This document shows positions 25,344-32,588 of a stretch of DNA of 45,654 bases, piece by piece. Made by a program: the position numbers and the translations under genes. Within the stretch, counting starts at the first letter, position 1, and every line of letters begins with the position of its first letter. Location: positions 1 through 45,654 of the forward strand of contig NZ_DATMFZ010000054.1 of NCBI RefSeq assembly GCF_035556675.1, written 5' to 3'. The notes beneath the pieces are model-generated. The model worked only from the letters and a program-made list of their open reading frames with translations. It was not told the DNA's origin and ran no database searches. Origin of the DNA: Geminicoccus sp035556675. GTDB taxonomy: Bacteria > Pseudomonadota > Alphaproteobacteria > Geminicoccales > Geminicoccaceae.

Positions 25344-26046
25344 GATTGGTTTCCGCGACCACCGTCAGGGAACTGCCGGAAGCGGTGCCGGGCAGCGGCC
25401 AGCTGCGTGCACGGCCGGGCAGCAGGTAGAAGGGCTCGTTCATTTCGACCACCGATGCCCCGGTCGCGGTGCGGACCTGGATCGTGCTCACCTGGACATG
25501 GGCCTGGCCGGCATTGCGCAGGCCGAGCAGCGGCCCATCCCGCCCGGCATCGATGCTCCAGACCGGCGCCGCCAGCGCGCCCGCAGGCTTCTGGAAGACC
25601 GGGACGTTGAACCCCAGCGCGAACTGGACCCCGCCCAGCGCAGCACTGCCGGCCGCGGGTGTCGGCACTTCGGAGATCAGCAGGCGGAAGCTGCGCTCCG
25701 TGGTCGGCCGGGAGCGGTCGCGCAGGGCGAGACGGATCACCTGCTGGCCACCCGCCTTCAGGCTGAAGACCGGCGGCACGGCCAGCAGCTCCGGGGCCGG
25801 CTCCAGGGCGGAAGCCATCGGCGAATCCAGCCAGCGCATGGCGCTGACCTGCAGGACGCTCGCCGCCATACCGTCGTTGCGCACCACGATCGTGGCCGTG
25901 CCGGTCTGGCCGAGCTCCAGCCGGGTGGGCGAGACCGACAGGTCGCCGGCCTGCGCCGGCATCGCCGGGGCCATCACCACCAGACCCAGCAGCCCTGCGG
26001 TCAGGCGGCGACGGAGGCTGCGGGAGCCGAGTTCCGGGTTCGCCAT
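25303..26046 (-). CDS. Periplasmic pilus chaperone (CsuC-like)
   Basis: 247 residues from ATG 26046, five bases after the pilin stop. A signal peptide ends at AQAG (about 31). Domain 1 starts DLSVSPTRLELGQTGTATIVVRN, includes the chaperone cleft region VIRLALRDRSRPTTERSFRLLISEVP, and ends GGVQFALGFNVPVF. A second beta domain runs to LTVVAETN. It would hold pilin subunits and donate a strand before handover to the usher. The gene order pilin-chaperone-usher-SCPU is the Csu arrangement. Confidence 0.9.
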   Translation of the reverse strand: MANPELGSRSLRRRLTAGLLGLVVMAPAMPAQAGDLSVSPTRLELGQTGTATIVVRNDGMAASVLQVSAMRWLDSPMASALEPAPELLAVPPVFSLKAGGQQVIRLALRDRSRPTTERSFRLLISEVPTPAAGSAALGGVQFALGFNVPVFQKPAGALAAPVWSIDAGRDGPLLGLRNAGQAHVQVSTIQVRTATGASVVEMNEPFYLLPGRARSWPLPGTASGSSLTVVAETNLGTLEERLAAPGQ

Positions 26047-26051
26047 CACAC

Positions 26052-26543
26052 TCACGGGAAGGTGAGCGTCACGTTCACGGTATCGGCGTAGTTGCCGGCC
26101 GGGAGCGTCTGGTTGCCGGGGATGCGGCCGTAGACCGGGATGGTCCCGCCACCCGCCACCAGCCGGATCTCGGTATAGGCGTTGGTGCCGGTGCCGAACA
26201 GCGCCGTGCGGTTGGAGTTGCGGTAGAGCTGGTAGTTCAGCTCGTTGCTCCCCGACTTCATGCGCCGGGCGGTGATGCTGCCGCTGCCACCGCCGTCCAG
26301 CTCGAAGACCAGGTTGCCGACCGGGCAGTTGGCGAACCCGATCTGGCCGTCCGTGTCGAGATTGGCGGTCTGGCCCGAGGTGTAGGTGCCAAAGCTCATA
26401 GTGCCGCCGGTGAGCGAGCAGCTGGTCTGCACGACTGCCGAGACCGCGAGCGTTCCGGTGGTGGTCGGAGCCGGAGCCGGCCTGGGAGCCAGGGCTAGGC
26501 CGACACCCAACAGGCCCGCGGCCAGGCAAGCTGCACGCGTCAT
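26052..26543 (-). CDS. Csu-type major pilin (spore coat U domain)
   Basis: 163 residues; AAGGAGA six bases before ATG 26543 is a strong ribosome site, fitting an abundant subunit. The signal peptide ends near residue 25. The mature N-terminus TTTGTLAVSAVVQTSC is the donor strand, with the conserved Cys. FGTYTSGQTANLDTDGQIGFANCP carries the partner Cys. The fold closes with IPVYGRIPGNQTLPAGNYADTVNVTLTF, the SCPU signature end. It is probably the shaft subunit of a thin chaperone-usher pilus used in biofilm attachment. Confidence 0.88.
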   Translation of the reverse strand: MTRAACLAAGLLGVGLALAPRPAPAPTTTGTLAVSAVVQTSCSLTGGTMSFGTYTSGQTANLDTDGQIGFANCPVGNLVFELDGGGSGSITARRMKSGSNELNYQLYRNSNRTALFGTGTNAYTEIRLVAGGGTIPVYGRIPGNQTLPAGNYADTVNVTLTFP

Positions 26544-26650
26544 GGTCCGATCTCCTTGAACCGCAATCGAACACGGACAATCATTAATTCAACCTGGAGT
26601 TATATCCTGCCGGAAAGCGTGCGCTGGCAAGCGACTTGCCGTGGGCGGAT
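26544..26650 (-). promoter_or_regulatory. AT-richer leader and probable promoter region of the pilus operon
   Basis: This 107-base gap between the kinase end and the pilin start is clearly richer in A/T than its surroundings. It carries TATAAC on the minus strand (26604-26599) and TTGCCA further upstream (26630-26625), but their spacing of 20 is too long for a clean sigma-70 match. I call the region, not exact boxes. Confidence 0.35.
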
Positions 26651-28351
26651 TCAAGCCATGCAGGAATGATCGTCCTGACGCGCCCCGCCGGCCCGCTCGC
26701 CCCAGAAGCGCACGGTCGAGAGCAGCTTTGGCCGGTCGATCGGCTTGGTGAGATAGGCATCCATGCCGGCGGCACGGCCGGCGGCCTCGTCGCCGGCCAG
26801 GGCATCGGCGCTGAGCGCCACCACCGGCGTGGACCGCAGGCAAGGGTCGGCGAGCTCCCGGATCTGCCGGGTCGCGGTCAGCCCGTCCATGCCCGGCATC
26901 TGCACGTCCATCAGGACCAGATCGACGCCGCCCGACGCCACCATGGCGACCGCCGCCGCACCGTCACCGACGCTGCTCACCCGATGCCCGGCCCTGCCGA
27001 GCACGATCGAGGCCAGCTTGACGTTCACCGGATTGTCGTCCGCGACCAGGACATGCATGGGCCGGCCGTCATGTTCCTGCACATCGTGCCGGGTCCAGAA
27101 TCCCGGCCGTGCAGGTGGCTGGACCAGCCGGATCAGGATCTGCATCAGCTCATCGTCGCTGAACGGCTGGGCGAGATAGGCGTCGAACCCCTGCTCACGG
27201 GCCTGGGCGGCATCGCCGCGCAGGCCGGAGCCGGCGATCCGCAGGGTCCGCACCGTCTGGCCGGCCTGAGCCCGCAACCGTTCCAGAAGCGCCCGGGCAT
27301 CGCCGGTCTCGACCATCTCGCTGACGATCGCCAGGTCGAAGCGGGCGCCGCGGGTGCCGGCCTCCTGGATCTCGCGCAGCGCATCGGCCATGCCCGCAGC
27401 ACCACGCACCGCCAGCCCCCAGCCAGCGGCAACCATTCGCAGCCGTTCCCGCAATGCCGCCTGCGGCTCCACCACCAGCAGCTCGAGGCCGGCCAGGCTG
27501 ACGGGCTCCGGGCCAGCCGGTGCGTCGGGGGCGAGCCTTGCCGGCAGCTCGATGCGGAAGCTGGCACCACGCCCGGGTGCTGCATCCACCGCGAGCCGGC
27601 CGCCCATCGCGCGGATCAGGCGCAGGGTCACCATCAGGCCCAGGCCGCTGCCGCCGAACTGCCGGACAGTGGCGGCACCGTCCTGGCCGAAACCGCTGAA
27701 CAGCACGCCCATCCCGGCCGGATCGAAGCCCCGCCCGGTATCGCTGACCGTCAGGAGCAGCCGGTCGCCCGCCGTCGCCGGCGCGTGGTCGAGCACCACG
27801 GCGACTTGGCCGGCATCGGTGAACTTCACCGCATTGCCGATCAGGTTGACCAGGATCTGGCGCAGCCGCCCGGGGTCGCCCCGCAACCGTTTCGGCACGG
27901 CAGGGTCGATGGCGAGCGCCAGGCCGATGCCCTTGGCCGCCGCCTTCGGCCGGAAGGGAGCAACTGCCCGGTCCAGGATCAGGCGAGGGTCATAGGCGGT
28001 GTCGAGGAATGGCAGCCGGCCCGCCTCGGCCCGCGCCAGGTCGAGCATGTCGTTGATCACGGTCAGCAGCGATTCGGCCGAGCCGGTGATCGCCTCCACG
28101 CAACTGCGCTGCTCCGGGCTGAGCTCGGTGTCGGCCAGGAGCCGGGTCATCCCGAGCACGCCGTTCATCGGCTCGCGCAGCTCGTGGCTGAGTGCCGCCA
28201 GCACGGTCAGCGGCCGCCTAGCTCGCCGGCAGCGCCGCCGCCGGCTGCCGACATGACCCGCCATCCTGCCGTCGCCCCACCCAGTGCCCATGCCGCCCTC
28301 CGGTGCTCCATCTGGAACCGGCATAGCGGTTATCGCGTAAAAGTTGAACAT
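26651..28351 (-). CDS. Hybrid histidine kinase without sensor domain, with a degenerate and an intact receiver
   Basis: 566 residues. After about 48 low-complexity, Arg-rich residues comes HisKA with His56 (ALSHELREPMNGVLGM). The ATPase domain (about 155-272) has N box NLIGNAVKFT, DTGRGFDP and GGSGLGL. Residues about 290-410 are receiver-like, but the acidic pair is lost, Ser344 stands at the phospho-Asp position and Gln at the Lys position (YLAQPF). A second receiver (433-550) is intact: VADDNP, Asp482 in LMDVQMPG and Lys536 in LTKP. It lacks membrane segments and any input domain. It lies upstream of the pilus genes on the same strand and may control them or biofilm formation. Confidence 0.88.
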   Translation of the reverse strand: MFNFYAITAMPVPDGAPEGGMGTGWGDGRMAGHVGSRRRRCRRARRPLTVLAALSHELREPMNGVLGMTRLLADTELSPEQRSCVEAITGSAESLLTVINDMLDLARAEAGRLPFLDTAYDPRLILDRAVAPFRPKAAAKGIGLALAIDPAVPKRLRGDPGRLRQILVNLIGNAVKFTDAGQVAVVLDHAPATAGDRLLLTVSDTGRGFDPAGMGVLFSGFGQDGAATVRQFGGSGLGLMVTLRLIRAMGGRLAVDAAPGRGASFRIELPARLAPDAPAGPEPVSLAGLELLVVEPQAALRERLRMVAAGWGLAVRGAAGMADALREIQEAGTRGARFDLAIVSEMVETGDARALLERLRAQAGQTVRTLRIAGSGLRGDAAQAREQGFDAYLAQPFSDDELMQILIRLVQPPARPGFWTRHDVQEHDGRPMHVLVADDNPVNVKLASIVLGRAGHRVSSVGDGAAAVAMVASGGVDLVLMDVQMPGMDGLTATRQIRELADPCLRSTPVVALSADALAGDEAAGRAAGMDAYLTKPIDRPKLLSTVRFWGERAGGARQDDHSCMA

Positions 28352-28360
28352 TCTGCAAAC

Positions 28361-28380
28361 GCAGTGATTGAAATCACTGC
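28361..28380. promoter_or_regulatory. 20-bp palindrome in a divergent promoter region
   Basis: GCAGTGATT, two central bases, then AATCACTGC: a perfect nine-base inverted repeat. It lies 10 bases upstream of the kinase start and 57 bases upstream of the small gene at 28437. It sits in an AT-rich stretch unlike its surroundings. It is most likely the binding site of a dimeric regulator acting on one or both genes. Confidence 0.55.
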
Positions 28381-28396
28381 TTTATAGGATTATGTT
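28368..28396 (+). promoter_or_regulatory. Sigma-70-like promoter for the gene at 28437
   Basis: TTGAAA (28368-28373), a 17-base spacer and TATGTT (28391-28396) give a fair -35/-10 pair. The -35 lies inside the palindrome at 28361-28380, so a bound protein would block it. An outer repeat CTTTAT (28380-28385) and ATAAAG (28398-28403) frames the -10 box. Confidence 0.45.
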
Positions 28397-28436
28397 CATA
28401 AAGCCGGGGATGGCCCGGTCAATAAGGACCAGCAAG

Positions 28437-28778
28437 ATGGCCAAGCAGAAGCGGAACGCCCAGGTCGATCCCGCCAACCCCAATTCCAACCAGACTGTCG
28501 TGCGCCGGTCGGGGCTGAGGAAGCCCAGGTTCGCGTTCGACGATCTGGAGGCCCGTCAGGAGTGGCTGTGGAAGCTGGCGTTCAACGCGTTCGAGCAGCG
28601 CGTCGCCAGCGCCGACAAGCCGGCCGACACCCGGTTCATGCTCCACCTGAGCGAATTGCTGGGCCTGGGTTCGGCCGCGAACGACAACGGCAAGGGGCGT
28701 AGCGGGCTCGGCGACTTCCTCGATGCCATGTCACCGGAGGAGTTCGCCGAGTACAAGCAGCAGGATCGGCCCGGCTGA
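28437..28778 (+). CDS. Small cytoplasmic protein of unknown function
   Basis: 113 residues from ATG 28437 with AAGGA eight bases before it. I do not recognise the family. The N-terminal 30 residues are basic and Asn-rich (AKQKRNAQVDPANPNSNQT). A helical central part follows (FAFDDLEARQEWLWKLAFNAFEQRV), then an acidic end (GDFLDAMSPEEFAEYKQQ). No signal or membrane segment is seen. It is divergent from the hybrid kinase and shares its promoter region, so a linked signalling role is possible but unproven. Confidence 0.65.
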   Translation: MAKQKRNAQVDPANPNSNQTVVRRSGLRKPRFAFDDLEARQEWLWKLAFNAFEQRVASADKPADTRFMLHLSELLGLGSAANDNGKGRSGLGDFLDAMSPEEFAEYKQQDRPG

Positions 28779-28801
28779 GACTTCCACACGGGCTTTCCTG
28801 C

Positions 28802-28839
28802 CGACGGCGCCGCGGATGGCAGCATCCGCGGCGCCGTCG
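28802..28839. terminator. 17-bp perfect GC-rich stem, bidirectional terminator
   Basis: Arms 28802-28818 and 28823-28839 pair without mismatch over the four-base loop GCAG. The hairpin sits between the convergent genes ending at 28778 (+) and 28845 (-). It has no long T run but its stability is high, so it probably ends transcription from both sides. Confidence 0.7.
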
Positions 28840-28844
28840 CCGGT

Positions 28845-29183
28845 TCAGGCGGGACGCACGATCAGGTCCAACCCATCCTGGTAGTAGAGGGTCAATCCGT
28901 TGGCGAAGCTCACGAACTTGAACCCGGTCACGTCCGCGCCCGACGCGGTGACATGGGGACCGGCCTCGCCCTCGCCGACGATCGCCTCGTGGGCGACCAG
29001 GCCCATGGCTCGCAGGCCGCTGTCATTATAGAGGACTACCTCGCCCCCGATGTCCTGGACGAGATCGCTCAGCGCCAGTTCGACTACCGGCAGGCTGTCC
29101 AGGTCGGCACCAGGATCGCCGGCAACGTCCATCGGCCCCAGGTCCACCTCGTCCGCAAGCCATTTGATCGCCGTGTCGCTCAT
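28845..29183 (-). CDS. Small acidic protein of unknown function
   Basis: 112 residues from ATG 29183. The first half is acidic (LADEVDLGPMDVAGDPGADLDSLP). The second is beta-rich, ending VTGFKFVSFANGLTLYYQDGLDLIVRP. No signal peptide or cysteine is seen. I do not recognise a family. The repeating hydrophobic/Gly pattern at the C-terminus looks like a small beta-sheet unit. Codon bias and a fair promoter at 29267-29295 support a real gene. Confidence 0.55.
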   Translation of the reverse strand: MSDTAIKWLADEVDLGPMDVAGDPGADLDSLPVVELALSDLVQDIGGEVVLYNDSGLRAMGLVAHEAIVGEGEAGPHVTASGADVTGFKFVSFANGLTLYYQDGLDLIVRPA

Positions 29184-29266
29184 CGTCTGACGCCCTGTCC
29201 AACCATACCCGAACCCGGGCGGCCGGCGGATCGACCGCCGCGGCCCGGCCTGCGCCTGTTGTCGCA

Positions 29267-29295
29267 CTGATATGGTTAACGAAACGTTGCCACAA
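29267..29295 (-). promoter_or_regulatory. Putative promoter for the gene at 28845-29183
   Basis: On the minus strand TTGTGG (29295-29290), a 17-base spacer and TATCAG (29272-29267). This gives three of six matches at -35 and four of six at -10, within a locally AT-richer stretch. Confidence 0.35.
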
Positions 29296-29376
29296 GCCGA
29301 CGGACCCCGGCTCGGTGGCCAAAGCCGCCGCTAACAATGTCTACACATACTCGAATATGCCCGGATCCGGATACAC

Positions 29377-30867
29377 CTAGGATTGTCTCGGCCGGCGACG
29401 CACCCGGGCGGGCAGGTGGCGAAACGGCAGCAGGCCGGGATCGGCGGTGTTGACGCCCGGTGCCGCCACCACCAGCACCTCCGCCGCGATCGGCTCGAAC
29501 TCCGCCCGGAAATGCACGGAACTCTTCAGGGCCAGGATGCGCTGCGCCGCCGGCTCGACGCCCAGATGGCGGAAGATCGCCGCGTCCGCCGCCTGGACGC
29601 GCCTGGTCGAGACCAGCACGCCCGGCCCGTCCGGGCTGCCGGCGCGCAGGAGCGCCATCGGCCCCAGATCCATCCGGCTGCCCCGATACATGGGCCCGGT
29701 CGCGGTGAAGCGGCCATTGCCCAGGCGCTGCACGTACCAGTCGCCGGTGACCGGAGTCACGCCGCTGGGGCCGAAGCGCCCGCCCAGCGGCAGGCCGCGC
29801 AGCCAGGCACCCGCACCCGCCGCATGTGCGGCCCGGGCCGCCTGCGGATCGGCCAGCAGCGCCAGCATCGCGTCCTCCGCCCGTGCCGCGATCAGGGCCG
29901 CGAGCAGGCCGGTCGTGTCGGAGGTGCCGCCGCCGCCTGGATTGTCCTGCGTGTCCGCCAGCACCACCGGCCGGCTGCGTCGCTCCCCGTCCAGCGCCGC
30001 CGCCACCGCCGCCTCCGGGGTCCACAGCCGGCCAGCGAAGTCCGGCTCTACCGAGGCGAAGGCCGCCGCGAGCTCGGCCACGGCCGCCTCGGCGTCCTCG
30101 GCCCGTTCGGCGTAGGCCAGCAGCGAGGGCCCGCCGCAGGCCGTGTCGCCCGGCGGGAATCCCATGGCGATCGAGACGAAGCCGTCCAGCCGCGCCGCCA
30201 GCCGGTCGGCCAGGCGGTAGAGACCGCCGGACGGCTCGATCATCGTGCACTGCCAGGGCAGTCCGATCAGGAAGTCCAGCTTGCGGTGCGCCTTGGCCAG
30301 TTTCTGGCCGCCGATCAGCCGCTCCAGGAGCGGCAGGCAGCGGGCACCGGTCTCGGCGATGTCGACATGCGGGTAGGTACGATACGCCACCAGCCCGTCG
30401 GCATGCCGCACCATGGCATCCGACACGTTGGCATGGAGGTCCAGGGCCGCCACCAGCGGCGTGGCGGGGTGGAGGGCGCGGATCCGCGCCAGGAGCTCGC
30501 CCTCGCCGTCCCCCAGTGCGTCGGTGATCATCGCCCCGTGCAGGTCGAGGAAGATGCCGTCCAGCGGGCCGGCCGCCGCCAGCTCCGCCAGCATCTCGTC
30601 GGCCAGACGCTCGAACGCGTCGCTGGTCACCGGTCCGGACGGCCCGGCATTGGCCCAGACCAGCGGCACCAGCGTGTGGCCGTGCGCCGTGGCTGCGTCG
30701 ATGAAGCCGGTGATCGCCAGGTTGATCCCGGCGACGTTCCCGAACATCTCCGCGCCGCGCTGGTGGGCCGGCCAGCCGTCGCTCTGGTCGAACGCGATCC
30801 AGTCGGCGGGATGGGGCGCGAAACTGTTGGTCTCGTGGTGCAGCCCGCCCACCGCGATCCGTGCCAT
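29377..30867 (-). CDS. M81-family metallopeptidase (MlrC-like)
   Basis: 496 residues from ATG 30867, with GGGAG eight bases upstream; this start gives the family opening MARIAVGGLHHETNSFAP. HHETN and the later DTQDNPGGGGTSDTTGLL are hallmark metal-binding and MlrC C-terminal blocks. LDLHGAM and ALDLHANVSD are also typical. Relatives include microcystinase C (linear microcystin hydrolase), but most members lie in peptide or amino-acid use loci and their substrates are unknown. No microcystin genes are nearby, so that specific role should not be assumed. The gene starts 20 bases after speE on the same strand. Confidence 0.9.
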   Translation of the reverse strand: MARIAVGGLHHETNSFAPHPADWIAFDQSDGWPAHQRGAEMFGNVAGINLAITGFIDAATAHGHTLVPLVWANAGPSGPVTSDAFERLADEMLAELAAAGPLDGIFLDLHGAMITDALGDGEGELLARIRALHPATPLVAALDLHANVSDAMVRHADGLVAYRTYPHVDIAETGARCLPLLERLIGGQKLAKAHRKLDFLIGLPWQCTMIEPSGGLYRLADRLAARLDGFVSIAMGFPPGDTACGGPSLLAYAERAEDAEAAVAELAAAFASVEPDFAGRLWTPEAAVAAALDGERRSRPVVLADTQDNPGGGGTSDTTGLLAALIAARAEDAMLALLADPQAARAAHAAGAGAWLRGLPLGGRFGPSGVTPVTGDWYVQRLGNGRFTATGPMYRGSRMDLGPMALLRAGSPDGPGVLVSTRRVQAADAAIFRHLGVEPAAQRILALKSSVHFRAEFEPIAAEVLVVAAPGVNTADPGLLPFRHLPARVRRRPRQS

Positions 30868-30886
30868 CCGGCCGGCTCCCACGAGC

Positions 30887-31732
30887 CTAGTAGCCGACCC
30901 GGCGGATCATCCAGGCCGGATGAGCGAAGGCCGCGCGGTGGATCTCGGGCGTGTAATAGCGCAGTCCCCCGGGCACTTGGCGCGCGGCCAGCGTCTGGGC
31001 GTCGACCAGGCGCAGCGCCGGGTCATCACTGGCAAAACCCAGCGCCATGCTGCCGCCGATATAGGTGGGCACCGCCGCGAAATAATAGGTGACGTCGGCA
31101 AAGCCCGCGGCGCGCTGTCGGCTCTGGGTGAACTCCAGCTCGTCCGGGTGGATCGACGGGTTGCCGCACTGGGTCACCATCACCCCGCCCGGCTTCAGCA
31201 TCCGCCGGCAGTCGCGGTAGAACTCCTCGGTGAACAGGACGGCCCCCGGCCCCTGCGGGTCGGTGGAATCGACGATGATCACGTCGAACCGGTCGTCGGT
31301 CTCCTTCGCGTATTTCGCACCGTCCGCGATCGTCACCCGCGCCTTGGGATGCTCGAACGCGCCGTCGGAGAGGGTCGGCAGGTACTGCTTGCAGAACTCG
31401 ATCACCCCGGCGTCGATCTCGACCTGGGTGATCCGCTTCACGCCCGGATGCTTGATCGCCTCGCGCAGGCAGCCGCCGTCGCCGCCGCCGATGATCAGCA
31501 CCTCTTCCGCCCGGCCGTGGGCCAGGATCGGGGTGTGCACCAGCATCTCGTGATAGACGAACTCGTCGGCCGTGGTGGTCTGCACCACGCCGTCCAGCGC
31601 CAGCACCCGGCCCCAGGCCTCGCTCTCGAACACGATCAGGTCCTGGTGCTCGGTCTGGTCGTGGTAGAGCACCTCCTTCACCTTGATCTTCTGCGCCCAG
31701 TGCGGCCAGAGCGTCTCGGTGAACCAGTCCAT
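30887..31732 (-). CDS. speE: Spermidine synthase
   Basis: 281 residues from ATG 31732 (GGGAAG seven bases before); an upstream TTG is less likely. It opens WFTETLWPHWAQKIKVKEVLYHDQTEHQDL, as in bacterial SpeE. The aminopropyl-donor site is IGGGDGGCLREAIKH (82-87) with VEIDAGVIEFCKQYLP. The catalytic loop is VDSTDPQGPGAVLFTEEFY. It transfers an aminopropyl group from decarboxylated SAM to putrescine. No speD or speC lies in the window. Confidence 0.95.
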   Translation of the reverse strand: MDWFTETLWPHWAQKIKVKEVLYHDQTEHQDLIVFESEAWGRVLALDGVVQTTTADEFVYHEMLVHTPILAHGRAEEVLIIGGGDGGCLREAIKHPGVKRITQVEIDAGVIEFCKQYLPTLSDGAFEHPKARVTIADGAKYAKETDDRFDVIIVDSTDPQGPGAVLFTEEFYRDCRRMLKPGGVMVTQCGNPSIHPDELEFTQSRQRAAGFADVTYYFAAVPTYIGGSMALGFASDDPALRLVDAQTLAARQVPGGLRYYTPEIHRAAFAHPAWMIRRVGY

Positions 31733-31872
31733 CGGCCATCTTCCCAAACGGTGTCCCTTGCGGTCGGCGCGGGTCTAGCAGAGCCGGGCGCGCCCCGCCA
31801 TGCCGGCCATAGTACGGCTGCAAGATCCGGAACCGGAGCCACAGGCGCCGGGTTCTACCGCCGCAAGAACCT

Positions 31873-31906
31873 CGGTGACCGGCGGCGATGCCGGTCCGTT
31901 TCACCG
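31873..31906 (+). promoter_or_regulatory. Alternative stem-loops in the leader of the DUF4142 gene
   Basis: GACCGGC (31877-31883) pairs with GCCGGTC (31890-31896) over six bases. An outer pair CGGTGA (31873-31878) and TCACCG (31901-31906) competes for two of the same bases. They end just before the ribosome site GGGAG (31911-31915), so folding could affect translation. Confidence 0.35.
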
Positions 31907-31922
31907 GCAAGGGAGACAGTTG

Positions 31923-32540
31923 ATGACCAAGCCTTTGGTCGCTCTTACGGCCACGGTGCTGCTCGCGTCCTCGCTCGCAGCTTGCGGATACTCGACCGAG
32001 ATGCGGTCGGACACGGCCACTGACATCGTGACGCCCGCGAGCGCGGATCTGCCCCCGGTCGAAACCTCGCCGGAGATCTTCCAGATCATCAACGCCGACT
32101 CGATCCCCGCCAAGGTGTTCGTGGAACAGGCCGGGGTCGGCAACATGTTCGAGATCCAGGCCGGCCAGCTCGCCGCCGAGAAGGCCAGCAATCCGCTGGT
32201 GCGCACCTATGGCGAGCAGATGGTCCGCGACCATACCGCCCTCGGGCTGGCCATGAACAGCAAGGCCAGCATCGCCGGCAACACCTTCACCGTGCCGGTG
32301 ACCCTGGATACCAAGCACCAGGCGATGATCGACCAGCTCAACGCCGCCTCGGGCGATCAGTTCGACCAGCTCTACATCCAGATGATGCGCCAGTCGCATA
32401 AAGACACGTACGAGCTGTTCAATGCGATGGCCAATCGGGGCTCACTGTCCAACTTCAACGAACTTGCGGCCGACAACAAGGAAATGATCCTGCATCACCT
32501 GGAGCAGGTCGACGCGATCGCGCAGCAGATCATGATGTGA
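31923..32540 (+). CDS. DUF4142 lipoprotein (ferritin-like fold)
   Basis: 205 residues from ATG 31923 with GGGAGA upstream. The lipobox SLAAC places the lipid on Cys21. After a polar linker the DUF4142 domain spans about 65-200: FVEQAGVGNMFEIQAGQLAAEKASNPLVRTYGEQMVRDHTALG, then QLNAASGDQFDQLYIQMMRQSHKDTYELF. It is a four-helix bundle related to ferritin-like proteins. Its biological role is not established; it is often linked to envelope stress. It is convergent with ilvD and ends at a strong shared hairpin. Confidence 0.9.
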   Translation: MTKPLVALTATVLLASSLAACGYSTEMRSDTATDIVTPASADLPPVETSPEIFQIINADSIPAKVFVEQAGVGNMFEIQAGQLAAEKASNPLVRTYGEQMVRDHTALGLAMNSKASIAGNTFTVPVTLDTKHQAMIDQLNAASGDQFDQLYIQMMRQSHKDTYELFNAMANRGSLSNFNELAADNKEMILHHLEQVDAIAQQIMM

Positions 32541-32544
32541 ACCG

Positions 32545-32570
32545 GAAGCGGCCCGGCCACGGGCCGCTTC
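32545..32570. terminator. Bidirectional hairpin terminator between DUF4142 gene and ilvD
   Basis: GAAGCGGCCCG (32545-32555) and CGGGCCGCTTC (32560-32570) form a perfect 11-bp stem with loop GCCA. It sits in the 48-base gap between two convergent genes. Confidence 0.7.
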
Positions 32571-32588
32571 ACTCAGCCCACGTCGCGA

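Noticed and set aside
22773..25610. A 945-residue open frame on the plus strand opposite the usher and chaperone genes
   Set aside because: It has no ribosome site, no recognisable domain and a composition typical of the complement of GC-rich coding DNA. The minus-strand usher has clear family motifs.
26651..28256. Possible frameshift hiding a sensor domain upstream of the kinase His box
   Set aside because: The N-terminal 48 residues are low-complexity, but I see no recognisable sensor or coiled coil in the other frames of the short upstream region.
29377..30867. Calling the M81 gene a microcystin-degrading mlrC
   Set aside because: Only the family matches; no mlrA, mlrB or mlrD genes are nearby, and most M81 members have other or unknown substrates.
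29383..31092. A 569-residue plus-strand frame opposite the M81 peptidase and speE
   Set aside because: Its sequence is Arg/Gln/His-rich shadow translation; the minus-strand genes have catalytic motifs and ribosome sites.
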